Shown in pieces: positions 40,191-47,716 of a DNA stretch of 64,000 bases. The position numbers and the translations under genes were made by a program. Each line of letters opens with the position of its first letter. The first letter of the stretch is position 1. Source of the DNA: Tropicimonas isoalkanivorans (GTDB taxonomy: Bacteria > Pseudomonadota > Alphaproteobacteria > Rhodobacterales > Rhodobacteraceae); NCBI RefSeq assembly GCF_900112335.1, contig NZ_FOLG01000018.1, forward strand, positions 1 to 64,000, written 5' to 3'. The notes under the pieces are model-generated. The model was not told the origin of the DNA. It did no database searches and was given only the letters and a program-made list of their open reading frames with translations.

Positions 40191-41183
40191 TCAGAGGTCG
40201 AGCGCGACGGGCTGTCCCGTTTGGGCCGACCGCGTGGCGGCCTCCGCCAGGGCAAGGGCCTTGATGCCGTCTTCCAACGTCACCGGCATGTCGGTCCCAT
40301 TCAGAACAGCGCTAACGAAGGCATCCCATTCGGCGACATAGGCGGGCATGTATCGTTGCAGGAAGAAGTACGTGGGCTTGGCGCCGACGACACCCTCTGC
40401 GGTCGCTTTCGAGACCGTATTCTCCAGCATGTTCGCCGCCGAGAGCAGACCCTCGGAGCCCAGCAGTTCTACCCGCTGGTCGTAACCATAGGCGGCGCGG
40501 CGGCTGTTCTTGATCACCCCGAGGCGTCCGTCGCCATAGGTCAGCGTGACCACGGCGGTATCGACGTCGCCCGCAGCGCCGATCTCCGGATCGACGATGG
40601 AGGTGCCGACCGCCTGCACCATCACCGGCGCATCCCCCATGATAAACGCCGCCATGTCGAAATCGTGGATCATCATGTCCCGGAACAGCCCGCCGGACAC
40701 CTTGACATAGGCCACGGGCGGTGGCGCGGGGTCGAAAGAGGTGATCGACAGTAGCTCCGCCTTGCCGATCTCACCCGCTTCCAGCGCGGCCTTCACGGCA
40801 GCGAAGTTCGGGTCGAACCGGCGGTTGAAGCCGATCATCACCGGCTGGCCGCTCGCCGCAACCTTCGCCTGGCAGGCCTTGGCCCGCTCCAGCGACAGGT
40901 CCACCGGCTTCTCGCACAGTACCGCCTTGCCGGCCGCCGTGGCCGCTTCGATCAGGCCCGAGTGCGTGTCGGTGGATGTGGCCACGAGGACGGCGTCGAT
41001 GGACGGGTCCTGAAGGATCTCCTCCGACGTCCGCGCCTCAGCGCCGAACTGCGCCGCCAGCTTTTCGGCCGCCTCGGCATTGATGTCGGACACGGCGACC
41101 AGTTCGCTCTGCGCGTGACCGGCGATATTCACAGCATGCACCTGTCCGATACGGCCGGCGCCCAGCAACCCAACTTTCAGCAT
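40191..41183 (-). CDS. iolG: Gfo/Idh/MocA oxidoreductase, myo-inositol 2-dehydrogenase type
   Basis: A 330-residue NAD(P)-dependent dehydrogenase. The Rossmann motif is GLLGAGRIGQVHA, the catalytic lysine lies in LCEKPVDL (about residue 95), and the substrate region has GGLFRDMMIHDFDMAAF, a segment highly typical of IolG. It oxidises myo-inositol to scyllo-inosose, or acts on a related polyol. GGAGGAG precedes the ATG at 41183. It stands alone, without the other iol genes, so downstream steps must be elsewhere or the true substrate differs. Confidence 0.85.
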   Translation of the reverse strand: MLKVGLLGAGRIGQVHAVNIAGHAQSELVAVSDINAEAAEKLAAQFGAEARTSEEILQDPSIDAVLVATSTDTHSGLIEAATAAGKAVLCEKPVDLSLERAKACQAKVAASGQPVMIGFNRRFDPNFAAVKAALEAGEIGKAELLSITSFDPAPPPVAYVKVSGGLFRDMMIHDFDMAAFIMGDAPVMVQAVGTSIVDPEIGAAGDVDTAVVTLTYGDGRLGVIKNSRRAAYGYDQRVELLGSEGLLSAANMLENTVSKATAEGVVGAKPTYFFLQRYMPAYVAEWDAFVSAVLNGTDMPVTLEDGIKALALAEAATRSAQTGQPVALDL

Positions 41184-41238
41184 ATGCTCCTCCAGAATCG
41201 CGGCCCCTCGCCGCGCTTTGCCGGGAAATTCTGCCGTT

Positions 41239-41277
41239 TTGCACGCGCGTGCAACAAGTTTCTGCTCGCGTGTGCAA
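41239..41277. promoter_or_regulatory. Paired LacI-type operators between iolG and its regulator
   Basis: A perfect 16-bp palindrome TTGCACGCGCGTGCAA (41239-41254) and, 23 bases on, a second copy CTGCTCGCGTGTGCAA (41262-41277) matching it at 13 of 16 positions. The central CG and even symmetry are the hallmark of LacI-family operators. They lie in the 168-base divergent gap and would allow one dimer-of-dimers or two dimers to control both genes. Confidence 0.75.
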
Positions 41278-41351
41278 TTCGTCATGTCGCCCCCACCGTA
41301 TTCGCTTCAATCGCCCTAAATGCGGGGATAGGATGCCACGAGGAGAAGCCG

Positions 41352-42374
41352 ATGGCGCGGGATGACAGGACCTTACCGGAAGCGCACGTGACCGCCGACG
41401 ACGTGGCCACGGCGGCCGGCGTCTCCCGTTGGACCGTCAATCGCGCCTTCCGGAAGGATGCGTCGATCTCCGCCCGGAGCCGGGAAAAGGTCATGCAGGC
41501 GGCAACCCGGCTCGGCTACGTGCCGGACATGCGCGCGGCCAGCCTTGCCTCCGACCGCTCAAATCTGGTCGCGCTGCTGGTCGACGACTTTTGCAACCCC
41601 CACAAGCTGGTCGTTCTCGAACATCTGACCCGCAGCCTGCGTCGCGCCGGATGGGACACGCTGCTCGTCAACACGTTGGACGAGGCCGACGCCGGGCCCG
41701 CCTTGCTCAACGCCAGCCAGCGCCGCGTCGACGCTGTCATCCTGATCGGCGTGCAGTTCGACGACGAGGCGCTCAAGACTGCCATCGCCGCGCGGCGGTT
41801 CCGCAAGCTGATCGTCTTCGCCCGCTTCTCCCGGAATCCCGACACGATCAACATTGCCGTGGATGACGTGGCCGCCATGACGGAACTTGCCGAATACGTG
41901 GCCGCGCGCGGGTACCGGCGGCCCATGTTCCTCGCCGGGCCGCGCACCTCTTCCGCGCATCTGGACCGCAAGGAGACCTTCCTGGCGTTCTGGCAAGCGC
42001 GCTTCGGCACGGAGCCGCCCTGCACCTCCGTCGCTGCCTACAGTCCCACCCTCGCCACAGAGGCCGTGACAACGGCGCTCTCCGACCGCCCCGCCGCCGA
42101 CCTGCCGGACGTGATCGTCTGCGAGAATGACGCCCTCGCGATCGGCGCGATGGATGCGATCCGCCACACTCTTGGGCTGCGCGTGCCGGAGGACGTCGCA
42201 GTCACCGGTTTCGACGATGCGCCCCAAGCGCGCAGCGTGGCCTACCGGATCACCTCATTCACGCAACCCGTCGCCGAGATGGCGGATTACCTTGTGGAAG
42301 TGCTGGACAGCAGCGAAGACCGCGACTTCAGCCGCCTGTTCCTTGGCCAGCTGAAGCCGCGCGCCAGCGCCTGA
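41352..42374 (+). CDS. LacI-family transcriptional regulator
   Basis: A 340-residue LacI-family regulator. The DNA-binding domain is TADDVATAAGVSRWTVNRAF, with the hinge PDMRAASLASDRS, and the effector domain has CENDALAIGAMDAI and VTGFDDAPQARSVAY. The start at 41352 follows GAGGAGAAGCCG. It is divergent from the iolG-like gene across a pair of palindromic operators and is presumably its repressor. Confidence 0.9.
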   Translation: MARDDRTLPEAHVTADDVATAAGVSRWTVNRAFRKDASISARSREKVMQAATRLGYVPDMRAASLASDRSNLVALLVDDFCNPHKLVVLEHLTRSLRRAGWDTLLVNTLDEADAGPALLNASQRRVDAVILIGVQFDDEALKTAIAARRFRKLIVFARFSRNPDTINIAVDDVAAMTELAEYVAARGYRRPMFLAGPRTSSAHLDRKETFLAFWQARFGTEPPCTSVAAYSPTLATEAVTTALSDRPAADLPDVIVCENDALAIGAMDAIRHTLGLRVPEDVAVTGFDDAPQARSVAYRITSFTQPVAEMADYLVEVLDSSEDRDFSRLFLGQLKPRASA

Positions 42375-42396
42375 GCCTTGCCTCACAGCCCGTCCA

Positions 42397-42422
42397 CCCG
42401 TATATACAGAAAGATACACGGG
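42397..42422. promoter_or_regulatory. Imperfect palindrome upstream of the antitoxin gene
   Basis: CCCGTATAT (42397-42405) and ATACACGGG (42414-42422) form an inverted repeat with 8 of 9 positions matching, ending 11 bases before the antitoxin ATG. Toxin-antitoxin operons are normally autoregulated by the AbrB-type antitoxin through such a site. The ribosome site GGGAGAG overlaps its right end. Confidence 0.55.
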
Positions 42423-42433
42423 AGAGCCGCGCC

Positions 42434-42658
42434 ATGATCGAGACCAAAATTCGCAAGGTGGGAAACTCGGCCGTCATGACCCTGACGACAGAAATGCTAA
42501 CGATCCTGGACGCCAAGGAGGGCGACACCCTGTTCGTGGCGCGCGGAGATGACGGCAGCCTAAAGGTCATGGCCCACGACCCCTCCGTCGCGGCGGCTCT
42601 AGAAGCCGCCGAGATCGTCATGGACGAGAACCGGGATATGCTCCAGGCCCTCGCGTGA
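42434..42658 (+). CDS. AbrB/MazE-type antitoxin
   Basis: A 74-residue protein whose first 45 residues form a swapped-hairpin AbrB domain (IRKVGNSAVMTLTTEMLTIL, then EGDTLFVARGDDG). The acidic C-terminal tail (AAEIVMDENRDMLQALA) is the likely toxin-binding segment. Its stop overlaps the Doc start (GTGA at 42655-42658), a classical antitoxin-toxin coupling. It should neutralise Doc and repress the operon. Confidence 0.88.
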   Translation: MIETKIRKVGNSAVMTLTTEMLTILDAKEGDTLFVARGDDGSLKVMAHDPSVAAALEAAEIVMDENRDMLQALA

Positions 42659-43041
42659 CACCCCCCGTCTGGGTACCGCTGGCCGCGGTCGTCGTCATCC
42701 ACGACCGGCAGATCTCCCGGCATGGCGGCACCCCCGGCCTGCGTGACCGGGCGCTGCTGGAAATGGGCTGTGCCCGCGCCATGAACCTCGCCGCCTATTC
42801 GAAGGCCGGCCTGGCCGAGATCGCTGCGGCCTATGCGTTCGGTATCGCCAAGGCCCACGCCTTCGTCGACGGCAACAAGCGCACCGCCTTCGTGACCGCC
42901 GTCACCTTCCTGCGGCTGAACGGCCATGCCTTCCGCCCTGCCCCGGTCGAGGGCGTGCGGATGATGGAGGACCTGGCCTCGGGCCGGATCGACGAGGCCG
43001 CCTTTGCCGCCTGGCTCACCGCAGGCTGGCGACCGATCTGA
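42655..43041 (+). CDS. doc: Doc-type toxin (Fic/Doc family)
   Basis: A 128-residue death-on-curing protein. The catalytic motif HAFVDGNKRTAF (residues 68-79) matches HxFx(D/N)GNKRTA; in Doc this fold phosphorylates EF-Tu. The N-terminal VVVIHDRQISRHGGTPGLRD is also typical. A GTG start overlaps the antitoxin stop. On a replicon with its own partition system it probably serves as an addiction module. Phd is the textbook partner; here the antitoxin is of the AbrB family. Confidence 0.9.
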   Translation: MTPPVWVPLAAVVVIHDRQISRHGGTPGLRDRALLEMGCARAMNLAAYSKAGLAEIAAAYAFGIAKAHAFVDGNKRTAFVTAVTFLRLNGHAFRPAPVEGVRMMEDLASGRIDEAAFAAWLTAGWRPI

Positions 43042-43148
43042 CCAAACAAAGCACTGGGCCCCCTCCTCCGTGCGCCCGGAGATTGACGCCCGCAGGCCGG
43101 CATGATCCAACATCGGGACGTTTTTAGCGAGCGCCGGGGCTACTTTCC

Positions 43149-44261
43149 ATGTCAACAGACCGCTTTCGGCACGGAGCCGGGGATCTCTACAGGGCGCTCC
43201 CCAACATCTGGTCCGCCCCGATGGATCGCCACATGCGCCGCAAGTATCGGGACCGCGCGCCCACGCGGCTGGATGTGATGAGCTCCATCGCCGGCCCCAA
43301 TCCGGACGTGCTCCAGGTCCTCCTGCTCACCCTGTCCGAAATCCACCCCCGCGACGAGATCGTCTTCTGGCTGCTGGAACAGAACCTCGGCCCCGGAAAA
43401 ATCGCGGCCCTCGAGCGGTTCTGTGCCGGGCTCGGAAACATCACCCTGCGCCCGCTCCGGATTCCGGACGCCGAGGCATTCGACCGGCTGAAACAGCTTG
43501 GCGGCAAGCCCGACAGCGCCCGCTTCCTCTGGTTCGTCGCGCACCAACACCTGCCGGACGACATAAAACGCGTGATCTACCTCGACGCGCTGGACCTTCT
43601 GGTGACGGACGACCTCGTGCCGCTCCTGAACCATCCCTTCCTCGGCCGATATCTCGTGGCCTGCCGGGAGTCGCTGAAGGTGCCACCGCTGCTGATCGGG
43701 CCAGCGCGCCGCGCCCATGCCCTGGGCCTGCCGGCCATTATCGTTCGGCACATCGCCCAGGGGCTCCTCAACAGCGGCTCCATCGTGCTCAACCTCGACA
43801 AACTCAGGCGGGACGACATCGGGCTGGACCACTACCTCGCGGTCGCCAAATGGGCGCGCAAGACGCTCGACCTCGACTTCGGCGACCAGGGTCTGTTCTC
43901 GCTGACCCACGGCAGCCACTACGTGCAGGCGCACGACCGGTACAACCACCGCTTCTACAACGAGCGGCCTGGCCACGTCATGCAGCGGCCGGCCGTGATC
44001 CACTACGCCGGACAGGTCATCAAACCCGCGCGGTGGCGGCTGTCGCCCGAGCTGGAGCAGCGGGTTCTGGAGCATCTGCAGCATATCGGCAAGCCCGAGA
44101 TAGCCCTGAACGACTGGGCCCGCCTGCCGCCCACTCATATCCCCTACCTGCGCAAATGGTGGGACATCTGCGCGCGGACGCCCTGCCATGCACGGATCGC
44201 GCCGCAGGCAACGCAACGCATGACCCGGGCGCTGGCGCGGGCGGGAGTTGATGTCGACTGA
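43149..44261 (+). CDS. Glycosyltransferase family 8-like protein
   Basis: A 370-residue protein whose core resembles GT8 enzymes: RVIYLDALDLLVTDDL, where GT8 normally has YLDAD (the metal-binding DxD); LLNSGSIVLNLDKLR, like the FNSGVLLINL strand; DQGLFSLTHG; and VIHYAGQVIKPARW, like the His-x-x-G-x-x-KPW segment. Here the first motif reads D-A-L-D (146-149), one residue longer than DxD, so metal coordination could differ. The N-terminal half is divergent. Donor and acceptor unknown. It stands alone after the toxin gene. Confidence 0.75.
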   Translation: MSTDRFRHGAGDLYRALPNIWSAPMDRHMRRKYRDRAPTRLDVMSSIAGPNPDVLQVLLLTLSEIHPRDEIVFWLLEQNLGPGKIAALERFCAGLGNITLRPLRIPDAEAFDRLKQLGGKPDSARFLWFVAHQHLPDDIKRVIYLDALDLLVTDDLVPLLNHPFLGRYLVACRESLKVPPLLIGPARRAHALGLPAIIVRHIAQGLLNSGSIVLNLDKLRRDDIGLDHYLAVAKWARKTLDLDFGDQGLFSLTHGSHYVQAHDRYNHRFYNERPGHVMQRPAVIHYAGQVIKPARWRLSPELEQRVLEHLQHIGKPEIALNDWARLPPTHIPYLRKWWDICARTPCHARIAPQATQRMTRALARAGVDVD

Positions 44262-44273
44262 CGCCGAGCCGTG

Positions 44274-44660
44274 TCAAAGCTGCGCAGCAACGGCGGCAGT
44301 GTCGATCACCGACCACACGGACCGGATGCGGCCGCCGTCGAATTCGTAGAACACATTCTCGCAGAACTGCACCCGTCTGCCGTTCACCGGCAGGCCAAAG
44401 AGCATCCCCACCGGCGTGCACTCAAAGGCCAACCGGCTCGCAACCATCGGGGGCTCGCATACCAGAAGCTCGAGTACGAATGTCAGATCGGGGATCGCCC
44501 GAAAGTCCTCCACGAGCAATGCGCGATATCCCTCCAGCCCGAGCGCCTGCCCGTTCCGCCGCACATCCTCGTCCACATACTTGCCGAGGTTGCCCCAGTC
44601 CTGCCGGTTCAGGCAGTCAATGTAGCCGCGATAAATCTCCGAAAGGTCCGCGCCGGTCAT
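44274..44660 (-). CDS. SnoaL-like (NTF2-fold) protein
   Basis: A 128-residue protein of the NTF2-like superfamily: ADLSEIYRGYIDCLNRQDWG and the polyketide-cyclase-style RALLVEDFRAIPDLTFVLE, with GLPVNGRRVQFCENVFYEF in the C-terminal half. Members bind small molecules in a conical pocket and are of uncertain function. The start at 44660 is chosen over an upstream in-frame ATG that overlaps the neighbouring gene. It lies downstream of the hupE-like pair on the same strand, with a 13-base gap, so it may share their transcript. Confidence 0.82.
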   Translation of the reverse strand: MTGADLSEIYRGYIDCLNRQDWGNLGKYVDEDVRRNGQALGLEGYRALLVEDFRAIPDLTFVLELLVCEPPMVASRLAFECTPVGMLFGLPVNGRRVQFCENVFYEFDGGRIRSVWSVIDTAAVAAQL

Positions 44661-44673
44661 GTCACCCGGGCAC

Positions 44674-45276
44674 CTACGCAATTGGGGCGAACTGCAGGGC
44701 GAGCATGATCGCGGAAATCGCCGCAAGCCAGGCCGCCGCGACCCGCAGGCCGACGTCCACCCAAACCCGCGAGACCTTGTCGGTCAGGATCACCCGCGCC
44801 CCGACGACATAGAGCAGGCCGGCATTCGCCCCGAGAAAGGACCCGGCCATCGCGACAAGCCGGTCCCGTAGCGGACCTGCCTCAGGGACCGACGCCGCGC
44901 CGATACAGACGCCGCCCAGAAGCGTGAGCGCCGCCACCGTCGGCAACAGCCGTCCCGGCGCCAGGGCCGCTTGCACACAGGCGAGGAAGGCAATGGCGAA
45001 CATGACCTCGTCCAGCCGGCCAAACCACCGCCCCGTCGCCATCCCCAGAACCGTCGCCGCACAGAAGAGACCGAGCCACTTGCCGAAAGATTGACCCTTC
45101 AATCCGCCGATCAACAGGCCGACCCCCAGCAACAGCATCACCTGCGCCGGGGTAGAGATCGGGTGCAGCAGGCCGGAATAAAACCCGTCAACACCGGGTA
45201 TCGCGGAATGCGCCTGCGCCGTCCCGGGAACAGCAAACCCCATGAGGGCAGCCAGCCGGAGTGCGCGTGTCCTCAT
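44674..45276 (-). CDS. HupE/UreJ-like membrane protein, second copy
   Basis: A 200-residue protein with a signal-peptide-like start (ending TAQAHS) and about six hydrophobic helices. The N-terminal HSAIPGVDGFYSGLLHPISTP matches the HupE/UreJ pattern, although the GWDH metal motif of the first copy is absent, so it may not bind nickel itself. Its ATG overlaps the stop of the upstream HupE/UreJ gene (ATGA). The two probably form one membrane complex. Confidence 0.8.
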   Translation of the reverse strand: MRTRALRLAALMGFAVPGTAQAHSAIPGVDGFYSGLLHPISTPAQVMLLLGVGLLIGGLKGQSFGKWLGLFCAATVLGMATGRWFGRLDEVMFAIAFLACVQAALAPGRLLPTVAALTLLGGVCIGAASVPEAGPLRDRLVAMAGSFLGANAGLLYVVGARVILTDKVSRVWVDVGLRVAAAWLAAISAIMLALQFAPIA

Positions 45277-45872
45277 GCCATGCCGGTCAGGAAGGCCATG
45301 CCAGCGAGCGAAATCACCCCGCCCGCGCCCCGCACCACCAGGCGGCCAGCTGGCCACTTGACGAGAAGCCCGATGGCGATGCCCGTCAGGTGCAACAGCC
45401 CGGTCGCAATCACGAACCCAGCCGCAAAGGCAAAGGCATTCGCACTCGCGGGCAGCTCCGTCCCGTGTGCGTAGCCGTGGAAGATCGCGAAGAGACCCAC
45501 GAGCACGGCCGAGACCCAGACAGACGGTTTCGCCGCGAAGACGATCATCAGTCCCAATACGACCGCCGACAGCGCGATGCCCGTTTCAACGGCCGGAACC
45601 GGGATACCCAGAATGCCCATAACGGCCCCGAACGCCATGACCAACGGAAAGACGACCGGCAGCAGCCAGATTGCGGGAGCGCCCAGAAACGCCCCCCAGA
45701 GCCCGACGGCGACCATCGCCGCCACGTGATCCCACCCCAGAATGGGATGGGTGAAGCCGTTGACGAAGCCACCGCCATAGATCTCCCCGGTGTGGGCGAG
45801 GGACGCGCTGGCACACAGCGCGGTGACAAGCAGCGCCGTGAGGAAAAGGGGTGCCTTGCGGAAACTCAACAT
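45273..45872 (-). CDS. HupE/UreJ family (nickel/cobalt) membrane protein
   Basis: A 199-residue inner-membrane protein of the HupE/UreJ family: a signal-like N-terminus ending CASASLAHTG, the metal-binding motif FTHPILGWDHVAAM (His and Asp-His), and HGYAHGTELP further on, with about six helices. The family mediates Ni2+ (or Co2+) uptake for hydrogenase or urease. No urease or hydrogenase gene is in the window. The ribosome site is weak. It is divergent from the cytochrome-like gene. Confidence 0.88.
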   Translation of the reverse strand: MLSFRKAPLFLTALLVTALCASASLAHTGEIYGGGFVNGFTHPILGWDHVAAMVAVGLWGAFLGAPAIWLLPVVFPLVMAFGAVMGILGIPVPAVETGIALSAVVLGLMIVFAAKPSVWVSAVLVGLFAIFHGYAHGTELPASANAFAFAAGFVIATGLLHLTGIAIGLLVKWPAGRLVVRGAGGVISLAGMAFLTGMA

Positions 45873-46072
45873 GACGTCTTCGGCTTTCTTCTGGAGTGGA
45901 GTTGGTACGACCCAAGCGTTACAAAAGATCGCCGCTTGGTTCACGCGGTTTCTGGCGTTAGGCAGGGCCTTGCCCTCCCCTGCCCCGCCATCCCGTGACG
46001 GTCTCATGCCTAAAGCACCCGCGTCCCGCGATACTCGAAGGTCTTGGTTCCGTCAGTTTGGGAGGACTCGGA

Positions 46073-46471
46073 ATGACTAGCCTTATCCTGAAAATGCAAG
46101 TCATTGCCGCACTGGTCCTGGCCAGTTATCCAGTCGTCGCCGAAATCTCGGGCGAGCACGAATACAAGGTCGCTTGCGCGGGCCGCCACGCCGAAAGCGC
46201 GATGGGGGACGGACCTCTTGCCACCCTCCTCAATATCTCCATCCCCAGCCTGGTGGACCTGTCGCAATCCAACGACGGCGCCTTTCCGTTCGAGGCGGTG
46301 CTGACCACGATCGACGGCCGCGACGGTGTCAGGGCGCACGGCAGCGCGATGCCGATCTGGGGCGAGCGCTTCCAGAACTCCGCGACCAGCCAACGCGGAG
46401 AGACGTCCGACATGGTGGCGCGCGGCCGGATCCTGTCGCTTGTCTACTACCTGCAGTCGATCCAGCAATAG
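46073..46471 (+). CDS. Cytochrome-c-like periplasmic protein with a broken haem motif
   Basis: A 132-residue secreted protein: a hydrophobic signal peptide to about residue 23, then EYKVACAGRHAESAMGDGPLA, which aligns with the haem site of small cytochromes c (C-x-x-C-H) except that the second Cys is Arg38 (C35-A-G-R-H39). The rest of the fold is intact: PSLVDLSQSNDGAFPF, the methionine ligand region GSAMPIWGERF and the last helix RGRILSLVYYLQS. Single-Cys haem attachment or a haem-free protein are both possible. GGGAGGACTCGGA precedes the ATG at 46073. Confidence 0.75.
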   Translation: MTSLILKMQVIAALVLASYPVVAEISGEHEYKVACAGRHAESAMGDGPLATLLNISIPSLVDLSQSNDGAFPFEAVLTTIDGRDGVRAHGSAMPIWGERFQNSATSQRGETSDMVARGRILSLVYYLQSIQQ

Positions 46472-46543
46472 GCCCCGGCAGATTGAACGGGGGATCGGTA
46501 GTAATCCATTTAGCGCCGCGAAATCAATACCTTGTGCGGCGTT

Positions 46544-47254
46544 CTACCCGTGCGTCACGGTGATGGACGACACCGAAGCATCCACCTGACGCACCGCGGA
46601 CAGCAGCCGCCCGTTCAGGTGCCCCTGCACATAGCTTGCGTGAAACCGGCTCGGGGCGTGCAACAGCAACCGGTCCCCGGTCCGCGCCGCCCGCGTCAAC
46701 GCCGCGAACCAGGCCGCGTGCAGGTTGGCATCCTCAGCATAGAGCAGTCCGGAGGCGAGCGCCCATTCATCGTCCGACGACACGTCGGGCGGCTTTGGCC
46801 GCGTCGCGCCGGGAAAGGCGACGATGGTCCCCTGCCCCGCCGGCGCTTCGCCCGTTTCCGCCGCGCCCATCCGAACCGCGAAATCCTCGCCCACATTCGC
46901 CCAGGCTGGCGCGGTATCGGCCAGAATCCGTTCCAGGCACAACTGATACACCGTGATACGCCCGCGCGCGGCCGGGCGCTTGACCGCAATCCACCCCAAG
47001 GCCTTAAGCCGCGCAAGTTCCCGTTTCACCGTGCGCTCATCGACGCACCACAGCCGCGCCATCTCCCGGCGGCCGACCACCAGTTCCTCTGTGCGCCAGT
47101 TGTATCGCGCCGTAATCAGTGTCAGCAGCCTCAGGCTGCGTTTCTGTTGCGACCTGTCCCCTGGCCCGGCCGCGAGCGCATGGGCGCCTAGAGCGGTCAG
47201 GATATCGTATTTCATCGCCGAGGCATTTCGCCCGACGGGTTTCGTTTGGATCAT
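46544..47254 (-). CDS. DnaA-like plasmid replication initiator (Rhodobacterales type)
   Basis: A replication initiator of the DnaA-like plasmid class described from Rhodobacterales. It has an N-terminal winged-helix region (ELVVGRREMARLWCVDERTV and KRELARLKALGWIAVKRP) and a C-terminal domain resembling DnaA domain I (WFAALTRAARTGDRLLLHAP then SRFHASYVQGHLNGRLL). It has no AAA+ ATPase motif. I use the ATG at 47254, which has AAGGA eight bases upstream and gives 236 residues; ATGs at 47317 and 47365 are in frame but have no ribosome site. Together with divergent parAB it identifies the replicon as extrachromosomal. Confidence 0.85.
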   Translation of the reverse strand: MIQTKPVGRNASAMKYDILTALGAHALAAGPGDRSQQKRSLRLLTLITARYNWRTEELVVGRREMARLWCVDERTVKRELARLKALGWIAVKRPAARGRITVYQLCLERILADTAPAWANVGEDFAVRMGAAETGEAPAGQGTIVAFPGATRPKPPDVSSDDEWALASGLLYAEDANLHAAWFAALTRAARTGDRLLLHAPSRFHASYVQGHLNGRLLSAVRQVDASVSSITVTHG

Positions 47255-47716
47255 CCGCCCGATCCTTGCCAAGATACCGGTCACCCGGGTCGCTGCCTCT
47301 GCGGTCACGCCGCTCATGGTCTGTCGTTGGAGGTCAAACCAACGCTTTTCGCCATTTGACGGCAATTAGCGTCTCGTATCTCGATTCTGTCAAGGATTTT
47401 CAAGCCATCGCCGATCTCGGCCTCAAATCCGAAGGATAAGAATCGGTTTCATTGGTATAGGGGGACGTTCTGGCTGTCCCCCTATTTCGGGGTTTTGTCC
47501 CCCTATATGTCGTGTGGCACGCCGAAGTGTCCCCCAATCACCAGCCGCCCCCTGCCCCATTTTGCGGCCGCCCGGCGTAGCGCGCGCGAATCGCCTGCAG
47601 CTCAGGTTTTCAAAGGCGTGGGGCATTCCACCCGCAACACGCATCAAGAATAATAGGTTTTGCAAAAACGTGCAAATCCGCGTAAATCCGAAATCACAAC
47701 GAAAATACGTCCGATC
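47255..47716. other. Putative origin/control region between the initiator gene and parAB
   Basis: About 460 bases without a gene. It holds a cluster of a 10-bp repeat (47457-47538, listed separately) and, near parA, an AT-rich stretch with repeated GCAAA and GTAAATCCG-like words (about 47650-47700). This is the natural place for initiator or ParA/ParB binding and possibly the origin. Promoters for both divergent transcripts must lie here. Confidence 0.6.
47457..47538. repeat. Iteron-like cluster of GTCCCCCTAT
   Basis: The 10-mer GTCCCCCTAT occurs at 47476-47485 and 47497-47506, as its exact inverse ATAGGGGGAC at 47457-47466, and as GTCCCCCAAT at 47529-47538. The first two copies form a perfect 10-bp inverted repeat with a 9-base gap; the two direct copies are 21 bases apart, two helical turns. 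Such spacing suggests cooperative protein binding. Confidence 0.8.

Noticed and set aside
47660-47716. Upstream TTG start extending parA by 19 residues
   Set aside because: It lies in the AT-rich repeat region, has no ribosome site and adds a sequence without ParA similarity.
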